From: DAIRVC01 sp036803025
Lineage (GTDB): Bacteria > Chloroflexota > Anaerolineae > Anaerolineales > E44-bin32
Length of the DNA stretch: 32,704 nt
Assembly (NCBI GenBank): GCA_036803025.1
Contig: DAIRVC010000010.1
Location: 1-32,704 of the forward strand
Reading direction: 5' to 3'
In this document: in pieces, positions 16,201 through 23,247 of the stretch
Layout: each line of letters opens with the position of its first letter
Numbering within the stretch: position 1 is the stretch's first letter
Program-made: the position numbers and the translations under genes
Notes under the pieces: generated by a model
Seen by the model: only the letters and a program-made list of their open reading frames with translations
Database searches by the model: none
What the model was told of the DNA's origin: nothing

Positions 16201-16299
16201 CTCGCAGGTCCATACTTCGGGACGGTCTCGAGCGGCGGCGATTTCATCGGTCTGCCGTGCGTCGCGCCCGAGGTGGACACAATCTACATCCCAGACTGA
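13252..16299 (+). CDS. large single-pass LysM-domain envelope protein of unknown function
   Basis: The 1015-residue protein has a hydrophilic N-terminal tail of about 60 residues, one membrane span (about 66-88), then an extracytoplasmic region. An Ig-like segment (about 100-195) is followed by a LysM motif (about 204-250, starting HRVAEGETIANLAEAYGAEP), which usually binds peptidoglycan or chitin-like glycans. After a Pro-rich linker comes a long beta-rich region, a Cys-rich patch (about 667-705, including CGCPGVSC), a helical segment with Trp-rich NWASESWEWLKEQ, and a Gly-rich linker (about 834-844) before a C-terminal beta domain. The GTG at 13252 follows GGAGG by eight bases. I recognise no enzyme family. 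It may form an envelope module with the preceding lipoprotein. Confidence 0.8.
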   Translation: MKKDSAEDGSFDPQRHFASVPQQQGDVQQDSDWNSGQRSNTGTRGGGHRMARPPAGGRRSWLRTRWPWLVGLAVGILLLGLVGLAIVSRLREGASRGRQPVAFLVRPSNGMLVPLHSTLPAVGEGLSQAGVTGLELWVNGQLWGTAVFDPAGPRARHIWRWTPSGEGEHLLFVRAIDAAGAQFDSPVVRVLASAQADVRFPAVHRVAEGETIANLAEAYGAEPAAILDANPGLEPGGALTPGLEITLPIPVPNAPPEAPEGDAAPAPPFSPLIGDAALPANFPASAEEAPITPGLEIVGGRLVPGIPMDSLYLYWSVGGGAWQRLPESPQTFLEPVAGAFDLNPYLDEIVQSGGPLAVRYHVWGWSGGMLTFLDEGLWTLESVPDGQLRSLLPTQLSIVGQVRDSVEYVSEWTIPVPVAGYFQGFTQDFRWRTSLEDAETMFWQVSTQPFPDEPGMFPPGTLGLAPADNPLEDLFSGFELPEMSGPFGGSIGGSSGTPSPYTTFSIDFGNYVDTAGWAGEAEQAGGGSFISEAAEAISSSVEEAFGFAQALEATRPRRLNSASLPRTFYVRLLPVLEDDSLGQPSNTVVVRYGPPPAPEVTGDIEGAYEAQVLSFTHYRAADPDYAACMRSTYELRRCINVVGFDDGLVYSSQAEGTIFESLYEQQCTIVIPRGSPSCGCPGVSCSSGGSSCSWSPSDWGSCVQEGAEWAFEAVKDFSNWASESWEWLKEQAVYVMLEFTPIGWGCQWAEDQDESGTVPDDFCHDAMRVALETGMAALGIPPSLPNFKELVENGKEYAFQMALQEMRSAGLECDSVCEEALRAGYNYAADQIGSGGGGGGGAGVPTMLYEPHPLAVEQPFTLLVRVERRVESAGIPDEDLELCGLSILSHAARTVNGKPVEGAPYEGVGLELPLLAPGDAITIPVVLERAPWPLPPGVSLGDLGAELGVIFAGAIDPATGQALGPGPLGMWSSLYPGSTLQIRLAGPYFGTVSSGGDFIGLPCVAPEVDTIYIPD

Positions 16300-16327
16300 T
16301 CGGAGAGCGCGGGATGCCGTGACCCAC

Positions 16328-16358
16328 CCGCCGCCCGGTGGTCAACCCCGGGCGGCGG
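16328..16358. terminator. bidirectional GC hairpin between convergent genes
   Basis: CCGCCGCCCGG (16328-16338) pairs perfectly with CCGGGCGGCGG (16348-16358) around a nine-base loop in the 72-bp gap between the LysM gene and the convergent M24 gene. It has no T-run on either side. Its position suits a shared transcript end. Confidence 0.55.
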
Positions 16359-16371
16359 CGCGCGCGGCCGG

Positions 16372-17499
16372 CTATGTGGGCGCGATCAGCCGCCGCTCGA
16401 CGCTGGTGAGCAGCCGCGGGCCGTCCTCTCCGACGACGATGGTGTCCTCGACGCGCACACCCCATTCGCCGACATACAGGCCGCAATTGCCGACAGCCAG
16501 GACGACGTTGGCCGGCAGCGGCGGCGGCTCTTTCTCGCCGTGGAAGAAGGCGTGCCCGGCCGGCAGGGGGGCCTCTTCGAACTCGATGCCCACCCCGTGG
16601 ATCGGCGGGCCGAAGACATGCTCGGCGTGCCCGGCTTCGCGCAGCATGCCGTGCAGCGTCCCTTCGAGCTCGCCAATCCCGACTCCGGCCCGGGCTTTGG
16701 CAATCGTGGCCTGCTGCGCGCGCAGGTACAGGTCATAGGCCGCCTGTTGCTCCCTGGTCGGCTGACCGATGCACACAGTCCGGCAGATGTCGGCGCTGTA
16801 ACCGTCGACAATCGGGTGCACGTCGATCATCACCAGGTCGCCTTCCTCCAGCCTGCGGTTGGTCGGCAATCCGTGGGCGATGTTCGTGCGCGGGCCGGAA
16901 GACACGTAGGTGCGCCAGAATTCCTCGGCGCCGGCCTGCCGCAACGCATACTCAGCCTCGGCCGCCACCTGGCTTTCGGTACGGCCGGCTTGAGCGCCGC
17001 GAATCGCGGCTGCCATCCCGACGTCCGCCACCCGGGCGGCGGCGGCGATTCGGTCGACCTCATCGGTTTCCTTGACCATGCGCATGGCGGAGAGCAGAGG
17101 CGTGCAGTCGCGCACCTCAACGCCCTTGGGCTTGGCATGCGGGTGGGTCACCATCGCCATCATCGACTGAGTCAGGAAGGTGAACTCCAGGCCGACCGTG
17201 CCGCGCTCGATCCCGAATCGGGCGAAATCGTGGGCGATGGAGTGGATCATGCCCACCTCGTCCTCGAAACCGGCGATGTGGTCGAACTGCGCGAGGTGTG
17301 TGACGTCGGCCACATCCGTCGATGGCACCCCGAGGGCCACCTTCCCCTCTGAAGTGATCATGGCGTAGGCGCACAAGCGCCCGTCGCCGGTGAGATAGGC
17401 CATATTGGCGGGTTTGGTCAGCAGCAGGGCGTCCAGCCCCTGCTGGCGCATAGCCTGCGCACAGTGGGCGAGGCGAGAGGCGTAGGGTCGTTCGGACAC
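16372..17499 (-). CDS. M24-family (Xaa-Pro peptidase/creatinase-like) protein with altered metal site
   Basis: The 375-residue protein has the two-domain layout of aminopeptidase P-like enzymes: an N-terminal creatinase-type domain (1-140) and a C-terminal pita-bread domain. Metal ligands Asp226 and Asp237 (MIDVHPIVDGYSADICRT), His301 (IHGVGIEF) and Glu351 (VRVEDT) are present. The Glu of the usual EPG motif is missing: the sequence reads VLAVGNCGLY around 333-342. The second conserved His, seven residues after His301, is Glu308. It may be a specialised dipeptidase, a hydrolase of another amide bond, or a changed-metal form. The GTG start at 17499 has AGGAG seven bases upstream; the frame extends 18 codons more to an ATG without a ribosome site. 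Confidence 0.85.
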   Translation of the reverse strand: MSERPYASRLAHCAQAMRQQGLDALLLTKPANMAYLTGDGRLCAYAMITSEGKVALGVPSTDVADVTHLAQFDHIAGFEDEVGMIHSIAHDFARFGIERGTVGLEFTFLTQSMMAMVTHPHAKPKGVEVRDCTPLLSAMRMVKETDEVDRIAAAARVADVGMAAAIRGAQAGRTESQVAAEAEYALRQAGAEEFWRTYVSSGPRTNIAHGLPTNRRLEEGDLVMIDVHPIVDGYSADICRTVCIGQPTREQQAAYDLYLRAQQATIAKARAGVGIGELEGTLHGMLREAGHAEHVFGPPIHGVGIEFEEAPLPAGHAFFHGEKEPPPLPANVVLAVGNCGLYVGEWGVRVEDTIVVGEDGPRLLTSVERRLIAPT

Positions 17500-17661
17500 G
17501 TCAGGCTCCTTTCGGATCCGGGGACAGGGAATAGGGCGAGACGCGAGCCGCACTGGCGGCCACGGCTTAGTAGTCTGAGATCATGCCGCGCTGGTCGACG
17601 AACCGCTTCGAAGGTGCATTCCCCCCGGCGTGTGCTCGGTCTGCGTGTGCACCTGAAATCA

Positions 17662-17690
17662 CTCTAGCATTGATGGTGGAGGCAGGCAAG
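17662..17690 (-). promoter_or_regulatory. promoter candidate for the M24 gene
   Basis: On the minus strand TTGCCT (17690-17685) and TAGAGT (17667-17662) are 17 bp apart, each with four of six consensus bases. The leader to the GTG at 17499 would be about 155 bases. Confidence 0.35.
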
Positions 17691-17786
17691 ACGCCGCAGG
17701 CACGCAGGCCGGCCGGCCGGAAGAACGCCCTCCCCCGACTCCAGACGGTGGCGTCGGGCGCGCATCGCCACTCTAGACGCATGCCT

Positions 17787-17792
17787 TACAAT
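17787..17792 (+). promoter_or_regulatory. -10 element candidate upstream of the phosphatidyltransferase-like gene
   Basis: TACAAT matches five of six bases of TATAAT and lies 67 bp before the ATG at 17860. No clear -35 hexamer sits at the right distance. Confidence 0.35.
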
Positions 17793-17859
17793 GTGAGTGA
17801 GGACGTGTCCTCTCCCCGCCAGGCCGGGCAGGCACCTTCAAAGCTCGGGGGAGAATCTC

Positions 17860-18402
17860 ATGCTAGTCGCCAAACAAGTCGCCGACATGATCACTGGCGG
17901 CCGAGCTGTCCTGGGCGTGTTCATGGTCTGGCTGGGAGTGACCCGCGGCCCGGAGGCGCTGCCTCTGGTCTGCTGGCTGATGATCCTGGGCTGGTCCGGC
18001 GACGGCCTCGACGGCCCGATCGCCCGGCGCAGCCGCCTCCAATACCACAGCTGGCTGGGCGATCATGACCTGGTGATCGATATCGAGGTCAGCTTCGGGC
18101 TGCTGCTGTACCTGGTGGCGGCCGGATACGTGGACCTGCGCATCGCCAGCGTGTACCTGATCTTCTGGGCGCTGCTCTTCTGGCGCTGGGGGCTGCCGCG
18201 TTCGCTGGGGATGCTGATCCAGGCGCCGATCTACGGTTGGTTTCTGTGGGTGGGCGTGCGCGACGCGCCGCAGGCCGGCTGGTGGGTGATCGGCTGGATC
18301 GCGGCCGTCATCATCCTGACCTGGCCGCGCGCCGTCCGCGAGGTCGTGCCCGGGTTCCTGCGCGGCATGGGCGACGTCTGGCAGCAGTACCGGCGCGAGT
18401 AG
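17860..18402 (+). CDS. CDP-alcohol phosphatidyltransferase-like membrane protein with variant motif
   Basis: The 180-residue membrane protein carries a motif close to that of CDP-alcohol phosphatidyltransferases, which join a CDP-linked lipid to an alcohol in phospholipid synthesis. The first half fits: Asp48, Asp51-Gly52 and Ala55-Arg56 in GDGLDGPIARR. The second half is shifted: Asp70 and Asp74 (GDHDLVID) keep their mutual spacing but lie one residue too far, and the invariant Gly falls on Leu66. About five or six membrane spans are present, the usual topology. The ATG at 17860 follows GGAG (17850-17853); an in-frame GTG at 17797 lacks a ribosome site. It may be an active relative with changed substrate or a diverged member. 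No partner gene for phospholipid synthesis is adjacent. Confidence 0.72.
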   Translation: MLVAKQVADMITGGRAVLGVFMVWLGVTRGPEALPLVCWLMILGWSGDGLDGPIARRSRLQYHSWLGDHDLVIDIEVSFGLLLYLVAAGYVDLRIASVYLIFWALLFWRWGLPRSLGMLIQAPIYGWFLWVGVRDAPQAGWWVIGWIAAVIILTWPRAVREVVPGFLRGMGDVWQQYRRE

Positions 18403-18453
18403 CTGCCCTCCCGGCTCCTGCGTAAGGCGCTGAGAAACGAGGGCGACGCGGCT

Positions 18454-19296
18454 TCAGTCGGCCGGGTAGGCGAAGACGCCGATCACGCCTGGGCCGCCGT
18501 GGACGGCCAGCGAGGCGACCAGGTCCTCCATGAGCGTTTCGCGGACGTTGAAGGTGCGGCGCAGTCTCTCCAGGAGCGTTTCTGCCTCGTCGGGCACCTG
18601 AGCGTGGATGACGGCCGCGTGGATCGACTGGGTCGTGCCGACGGCCTGCTCCAGAAGCGTCACCAGTCGGTCGAGGGCCTTGCTGCGCGTGCGGACGTTC
18701 TCGATGGCCTCGAGGACGCCCTCCTTCAGTGCGATGACCGGCTTGACATTCAGCAGCGAGGCGATGGCGCCTTGCAGTTTGCCGACCCGACCGCTCATCT
18801 GCAGGTACTTGAGCGTGGCCGGGGTCAGGAAGAGATGGCTGTGGTCGCGGATGAAGGTGAGGCGCTCGAGGATGGTGCCCCGCTCGCGACCGGCCTCGGC
18901 CATGCGTGCCGCCTCCAGGACCATCCAGCCGGTCCCGAGCGATATGCTGCGCGAATCGAAGACCTCGACGTCGGCAGCCGGGGCCATGGACTTGGCCAGG
19001 AGCGCCGATTGGTACGTCCCGCTGTGCGCGCCGGTCACGGTGATGGTCAGGGCCGAATCCCCCTGGGCGGCGATTTCTTCGTAGTAGCGGCTGAACCATG
19101 CCGGAGTCGGCTGTGAGGTGGTCGGGATAATCTGCAGTTCCTCGATCTTGCGGTAGAAGAGGGGGCGCTCGATGGTCAGGCCTTCCTCGTAGCTCTCGTT
19201 GCCGAATTGGATGGTGATCGGAGCGATGCGCAGGTCGTGACGCCGGATCAATTCCTGCGAGAGATTGCAGGTGCTGTCGACCACGAGCTTGACCAT
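18454..19296 (-). CDS. DegV-family fatty-acid-binding protein
   Basis: DegV-family proteins bind a fatty acid and, as FakB subunits, present it to the kinase FakA for entry into phospholipid synthesis. The 280-residue product has the family's N-terminal VVDSTCNL (5-12), the TSQPTP loop (60-65), the SGTYQSA loop near residue 94 and the C-terminal-domain hallmark LKYLQMSGRVGK. Length matches the family. The ATG at 19296 has AGGAG six bases upstream; the frame extends 28 codons further but without a ribosome site. It converges with the phosphatidyltransferase-like gene, leaving a 51-bp gap. No fakA-like gene is visible in the window. Confidence 0.93.
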   Translation of the reverse strand: MVKLVVDSTCNLSQELIRRHDLRIAPITIQFGNESYEEGLTIERPLFYRKIEELQIIPTTSQPTPAWFSRYYEEIAAQGDSALTITVTGAHSGTYQSALLAKSMAPAADVEVFDSRSISLGTGWMVLEAARMAEAGRERGTILERLTFIRDHSHLFLTPATLKYLQMSGRVGKLQGAIASLLNVKPVIALKEGVLEAIENVRTRSKALDRLVTLLEQAVGTTQSIHAAVIHAQVPDEAETLLERLRRTFNVRETLMEDLVASLAVHGGPGVIGVFAYPAD

Positions 19297-19475
19297 GGCG
19301 GTCTCCTTGGCGGGGCCGGTTTGGACGGCGATGCGTGGACGGATTGTAGTCGATAACAGCGATTGTCGAGCCGGAGGCAAGGGCGTTTGGTGTGCAGGAC
19401 CACCGGGCTAGTGACGGACGGCGCAAATACGATATCATTGGGCTGAGATGGTGGAGGTAGGACAGGACGTGGTGA

Positions 19476-20438
19476 TTGTCTGAAACTCGCAAGGCAATGA
19501 GCGGCGCGCGGCCGGCCGGCCGCGCGCCGCTGCGCGTCGACCGCGCCCGGACCTGGCTGAGGAGGATCGGGGCGGCCCTGCTGCGGCCGGCGCGCGCATT
19601 GGCCGAGGTCGTGCGCCGCATCCTCGAGCCCGGGCGTGCGCCGCTGGTCCGCCATGGACGGCGACCGCTTCCGGTGGCCGAGGCCGAGGCGATCACCGTG
19701 CTGAGCGCCAATCTGTGGCACGACTGGCCCCGCCACCGCAGTCTGGGCGCGCGACTCGAGTCGCTTGCCCGGCTGGTCGAAGTCGAAGGCGTGGATGTGG
19801 TGCTGTTGCAGGAGGTCGCCCGCATCCCTTGGCTGCGTGCCGACGAGTGGCTGGCCGACCGATTGGGGATGTCGTCGGTCTACTCGCGCGCCAACGGCCA
19901 CGAGCGGGCGATCGGATTCGAGGAGGGGTTGGCGGTGCTCAGCCGCTTCCCGCTGGCTGCGCCGCGCAGCCGCATGCTGCGGCCCAGCCCGAGCCGATTC
20001 GTCCGGCGCATGGCGCTCGGCGTCGACGTGCTCTCGCAGCATGGCTCGCTACGGGCTTACTCGGTGCACCTGGGGATGCTGCCGGGCGTCAATTCCGATC
20101 AGCTCGATCATTTGCGCCTGTGGGTCTCGGTCGGCGCGGCCGGCCGCCCGGCGTTCATCGGCGGGGATTTCAACGCCGGGGAGAGCGCGCCTCAGATGGC
20201 ACGTGCCCGGCGCGCCTGGACGGACGTGTTCCGGCATCTCCACCCGCATGCTGACGGGACGACGCATGAGCTGCGCTGGCCATGGGGCGCCACGCTGAGG
20301 CGCAGCCGACTGGATTACCTCTTCCTGGCTCCAGGGGAACGGAACTGGAACGTGCTCGAGGCCCGCCATGTCAGCGGGCACGGGCTGCCGCACTCAGACC
20401 ATGCGGCGGTGCTGGCGCGCCTGGCGCCGGCGGACTAG
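19476..20438 (+). CDS. endonuclease/exonuclease/phosphatase-family protein
   Basis: This 320-residue protein belongs to the Mg-dependent EEP fold shared by DNase I, ExoIII and sphingomyelinases. Catalytic positions are present: Asn79 (LSANLWH), Glu113 (LLQEV), His198 (YSVHLG), Asp231 and Asn233 (GGDFNA), Asp280 (RLDYLFL) and Asp308-His309 (HSDHAAV). The first 70 residues are Arg-rich and not part of the domain. The start is uncertain: TTG at 19476 has AGGA eight bases upstream, while ATG at 19497 has AAGG only two bases away. Without substrate-defining residues I cannot choose between a nuclease and a phosphodiesterase. It diverges from degV, leaving a 179-bp gap. Confidence 0.85.
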   Translation: MSETRKAMSGARPAGRAPLRVDRARTWLRRIGAALLRPARALAEVVRRILEPGRAPLVRHGRRPLPVAEAEAITVLSANLWHDWPRHRSLGARLESLARLVEVEGVDVVLLQEVARIPWLRADEWLADRLGMSSVYSRANGHERAIGFEEGLAVLSRFPLAAPRSRMLRPSPSRFVRRMALGVDVLSQHGSLRAYSVHLGMLPGVNSDQLDHLRLWVSVGAAGRPAFIGGDFNAGESAPQMARARRAWTDVFRHLHPHADGTTHELRWPWGATLRRSRLDYLFLAPGERNWNVLEARHVSGHGLPHSDHAAVLARLAPAD

Positions 20439-20462
20439 AGGGGGCCTCGCCCGCGGCTACCC

Positions 20463-21083
20463 TCAGACCGAGAGCAGTCTCTCCAAAGCGGCCTTCGATT
20501 CGATCTCGACCTGCGCGTGCAGGCTGCCGCCGTGTGCGTCCATGGTCACGACGGCGGGGAAGTCCTTGACCTCGATCACCCACATCGCCTCGGGCACACC
20601 GAATTCCAGCTTGTAGACGCCCAATACGCGCGTGACCGTCTGAGCGATGAGGGTGGCTGCGCCGCCGATGGCGTGCAGGTACACGCCCGGGACCTCGCCG
20701 CACGCGGCCAGCGTCTTCGGGCCCATTCCGCCCTTGCCGATCACCGCCTGCAGGTGGAAGTGGCGCATGACGTCGCCCTGGTACGGCTCTTCGCGGATGG
20801 AGGTCGTCGGTCCGGCGGCGACGAAGCGGTAGTCGTGCGTGTCCAGCCCGGCGACGACCGGGCCGCAGTGGTAGATGGCGCCGCCGGCCAGCAGCGGCTG
20901 GATTGCGGCGTAGGCAGCCGCGTCATCGCCCTGCGCCGGGCGAGACTTCTTCACGAACGTGTCGATCATCCATTTGTGAGCCGTGTCGCGGCCGGTGATC
21001 ATCACCCCGGTCAGGCCGACCGGATCGCCGACCTTCAGGCTGCGAATGACTTCGTCGCTGAACGGCAGCGTGATGGCGCGCAT
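20463..21083 (-). CDS. class I fumarate hydratase / L-tartrate dehydratase beta subunit
   Basis: The 206-residue subunit corresponds to the C-terminal swivelling domain of class I (Fe-S) fumarases, which adds water to fumarate to make malate. It has the family stretches GRDTAHKWM near residue 31, YHCGPVV near 70, AAGPTTSIREEPY near 89, GKGGM near 115 and PEAMWVIEVKDFP near 164. The ATG at 21083 has GAGGAGG five bases upstream, ten bases after the alpha-subunit stop, so the two subunits are made from one message. Two-gene enzymes of this family can act on fumarate or tartrate; the sequence alone does not decide. Confidence 0.9.
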   Translation of the reverse strand: MRAITLPFSDEVIRSLKVGDPVGLTGVMITGRDTAHKWMIDTFVKKSRPAQGDDAAAYAAIQPLLAGGAIYHCGPVVAGLDTHDYRFVAAGPTTSIREEPYQGDVMRHFHLQAVIGKGGMGPKTLAACGEVPGVYLHAIGGAATLIAQTVTRVLGVYKLEFGVPEAMWVIEVKDFPAVVTMDAHGGSLHAQVEIESKAALERLLSV

Positions 21084-21093
21084 CTCAGCCTCC

Positions 21094-21966
21094 TCAGGCG
21101 ATCTCGACCTGCTCGCCGCGCACGGTCATTCGCCGGCGGCGGTGGGCCCAGCACATGTACGACATGGTGACGAAGAAGCAGGCCGGCAAGCGGTGCATGC
21201 CGGTAAGGTGCACGCCCAGGACGGTCGTCTTGCCGCCGAAACCCATCGGGCCGATGCCGAGCTGGTTGGCTTCCTCGGTCAGGCGGGTTTCGAGGGCGGC
21301 CAGCTTCGGGTCGGGGCTGGCTTCGCCGATCTTGCGGAAGAGCACTTCCTTGGAGGCGTAGTAGGAGGAACCGCGGTCGCCGCCGACGGCCACGCCCAGG
21401 ACCCCCGGGGCGCATCCCTGACCTTGCGCCCGGTGGACCGCGTCCAGCACTACCCGCCGCAGGCCCTCAAGATCGCGGCCGGCGCCCAGGCTGCTGTTGG
21501 GGAGAGAATACTGTGCGCCGACGTTCTCGCAGCCGCCGCCCTTGAGGAGCAGATCGACAACCAGCTCATCACCCTCGACCTCTTCGAAATGGACGGTCGG
21601 GAAGGCGCTGTCACCCAGGTTGTTGCCGCTGTTCTGGTCGGTGACGGAATCGACCGCGTTGGGCCGCAGATAGGAGCGGCGGGTTGATTCGACCACCGCG
21701 GCGCGAATCTGCTCCCGCAGCTGGCGCGTGCTCCTGCCCTGCGGGTGGCGCACATAGAAAATCGGCGTGCCGGTGTCCTGACAGATCGGAGCGGACTTCT
21801 CTCGCGCCATGTGGACATTCTGCAGGATGGTGTCGAAGGTCCCCCGGGCTGCGGACCCCTGCGCCTCGGTCTGCTGCGCTCGCTGAAGCGCCGCTTCGAC
21901 GTCGGGCGGCAGATCGGTCGAGGTGCGCCGGATGAGCTCGACGAATTGCTCGGTCAGATCCTGCAT
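21094..21966 (-). CDS. class I fumarate hydratase / L-tartrate dehydratase alpha subunit
   Basis: The 290-residue catalytic subunit carries the oxygen-sensitive [4Fe-4S] cluster. The three cluster ligands match the family: Cys62 (CQDTGTP), Cys185 (GQGCAPGVLGVAVGG) and Cys272 (SYMCWAHRR). A fourth Cys, Cys146 in GGGCENVG, stands where many relatives have Ser. The ATG at 21966 has GGAGG six bases upstream; an ATG six codons earlier has no ribosome site. It works with the beta subunit encoded immediately downstream in the citric-acid cycle or in tartrate breakdown. Confidence 0.92.
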   Translation of the reverse strand: MQDLTEQFVELIRRTSTDLPPDVEAALQRAQQTEAQGSAARGTFDTILQNVHMAREKSAPICQDTGTPIFYVRHPQGRSTRQLREQIRAAVVESTRRSYLRPNAVDSVTDQNSGNNLGDSAFPTVHFEEVEGDELVVDLLLKGGGCENVGAQYSLPNSSLGAGRDLEGLRRVVLDAVHRAQGQGCAPGVLGVAVGGDRGSSYYASKEVLFRKIGEASPDPKLAALETRLTEEANQLGIGPMGFGGKTTVLGVHLTGMHRLPACFFVTMSYMCWAHRRRRMTVRGEQVEIA

Positions 21967-22101
21967 GCTCCGCCTCCGCGCCATTGGGCTGGTGGAATCT
22001 TACCGCAGCGCCGTCGGCGGGGGAGTGTGTATCGACCGCCGGGAGGGCGACATCGGTCACGTTCCGCAGACTGAAACCGGGGCTACTCATGCGTGCGGCG
22101 A

Positions 22102-23043
22102 CTATTGGGACCACAGATCGTGCAGTCTCTGTGCCAGCTTCAGCCAATCGGTCAGGTCGGCAACCCCATCCTCCCAGGCCCAACAGGCTGAGAGGACACT
22201 CTGTGCGAACGCCCAGTCGAGGAGCCGCGCGCGTTCGAATGACAGACTCTCCGCCAGCAGATCCAGGCGACGACGGGTGCGCCGCTCGAAGTCCGGCCAG
22301 CCGGCGCAGGCGGGGAAGGGATTGCGCAGGAAGGCCCCCGATTCGTATTCGCGTTCGCCGACGATACCCTTCGGGTCGATGGCCAGCCAGCCGCGCGCTT
22401 CGCTGAAGAGGATGTTCTCGTGGTGCAGGTCCCCGTGGAGCAGAGCGGGCTCGCCCATCGAGGCGGCCCGAGCGTGGTACAGGCGCTCGGCGGCGTCGAA
22501 TAGCCTGGCGGGGATCGGGCCTGTCCCTCCGCCGTAACTGCGCCGCAGCCGCTGAAACCCGCGGCCCCAGTCGGCGACCGTGGGGAAGGGCCCCGGATCC
22601 GCTATCGGCTGCCATAGGCGCAGCATCAGCTGTGCGGCCTCCGTGGTGGCGCGATCGTCGTCGGGCAATTCGCGCAGGCGCCGTCCGGGCAGGAGGCGTT
22701 CGAGCAGCAGCGCGCCCGCGTCCGCGTCCGCCTGGACGAGGCGCACCGCGCCCCGGCCGTCATACCGACGCAGCGCTTCGATTTCGGTTGTCAGCTCCTT
22801 GTTGGGGACGCCGACCTTCAGGACGACCGCCGAACCGTCGGCGCAGGTCGCCGGCGCCACATAGTTGTAGGACAAGCCGGGCAAGGGCGGCTGCAGGACC
22901 AGAGACCAACGCTGCGCACAGGAGTCCAGCAAGGCGGGCAGGTCGTCCAGCCACTCCTGGCCGCGTGAGCCGAACAGCGCCAGGATAGACTGTGTGAAAT
23001 CGGAGGAGAGAGGCAGCATGGGAGGCCCGGCTTGAGCGGTCAC
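22102..23043 (-). CDS. aminoglycoside/hydroxyurea phosphotransferase family protein (streptomycin 6-kinase-like)
   Basis: This 313-residue kinase resembles the APH(6)/hydroxyurea phosphotransferase family, whose members phosphorylate streptomycin or related hydroxyl groups. Visible parts are the nucleotide-binding lysine in AVVLKVG (Lys76), the linker LLLERLLPGRRL, the catalytic loop LLHGDLHHENIL (Asp206) and the metal site IDPKG (Asp223), followed by the family-typical GEREYESGAFLRNP. I chose the GTG at 23043 because GGAG lies six bases upstream; an ATG four codons earlier (23055) has no ribosome site. It is divergent from the two-component regulator genes. Many chromosomal members have unknown natural substrates, so resistance is possible but not shown. 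Confidence 0.85.
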   Translation of the reverse strand: MTAQAGPPMLPLSSDFTQSILALFGSRGQEWLDDLPALLDSCAQRWSLVLQPPLPGLSYNYVAPATCADGSAVVLKVGVPNKELTTEIEALRRYDGRGAVRLVQADADAGALLLERLLPGRRLRELPDDDRATTEAAQLMLRLWQPIADPGPFPTVADWGRGFQRLRRSYGGGTGPIPARLFDAAERLYHARAASMGEPALLHGDLHHENILFSEARGWLAIDPKGIVGEREYESGAFLRNPFPACAGWPDFERRTRRRLDLLAESLSFERARLLDWAFAQSVLSACWAWEDGVADLTDWLKLAQRLHDLWSQ

Positions 23044-23119
23044 GTGAGGCTCCATGATACCGCGGGCGCGACGGACCCGGAGTGAACGGCCCCGGCGCGG
23101 AGCCTGCCCGGCAATGGTA

Positions 23120-23148
23120 TCTTCATATTGTCTTCATCTGGCATTCAC
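23120..23148 (+). promoter_or_regulatory. three 11-bp-spaced half-sites upstream of the response regulator
   Basis: TCTTCAT at 23120-23126, TCTTCAT at 23131-23137 and CATTCAC at 23142-23148 form a direct repeat with an 11-bp period, one helical turn, the usual layout for OmpR/PhoB-type regulators. They lie 100-128 bp before the response regulator start and 77-105 bp before the divergent kinase gene, so a bound regulator could control both. Confidence 0.5.
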
Positions 23149-23247
23149 GATTCGCCCACGCTGGAAGCGGATGATGAAGGCCGGCAGGCGAATGCCGGCC
23201 CCTCGGCCTCGGCGTACGAGGGAAAGCCGGCAGCCGGAGGTCTGCGC

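Larger units (their letters stand above)
17500..17859. other. divergent intergenic region between M24 gene and phosphatidyltransferase-like gene
   Basis: This 360-bp stretch has no supported gene. It holds a minus-strand promoter candidate at 17662-17690 for the M24 gene and a -10-like TACAAT at 17787-17792 for the plus-strand gene. I saw no strong inverted repeat or RNA gene in it. Confidence 0.5.

Noticed and set aside
22102..23043. The phosphotransferase as a recently acquired resistance gene
   Set aside because: No mobile-element sequence, repeats or base composition shift surrounds it; it looks like a resident chromosomal gene.
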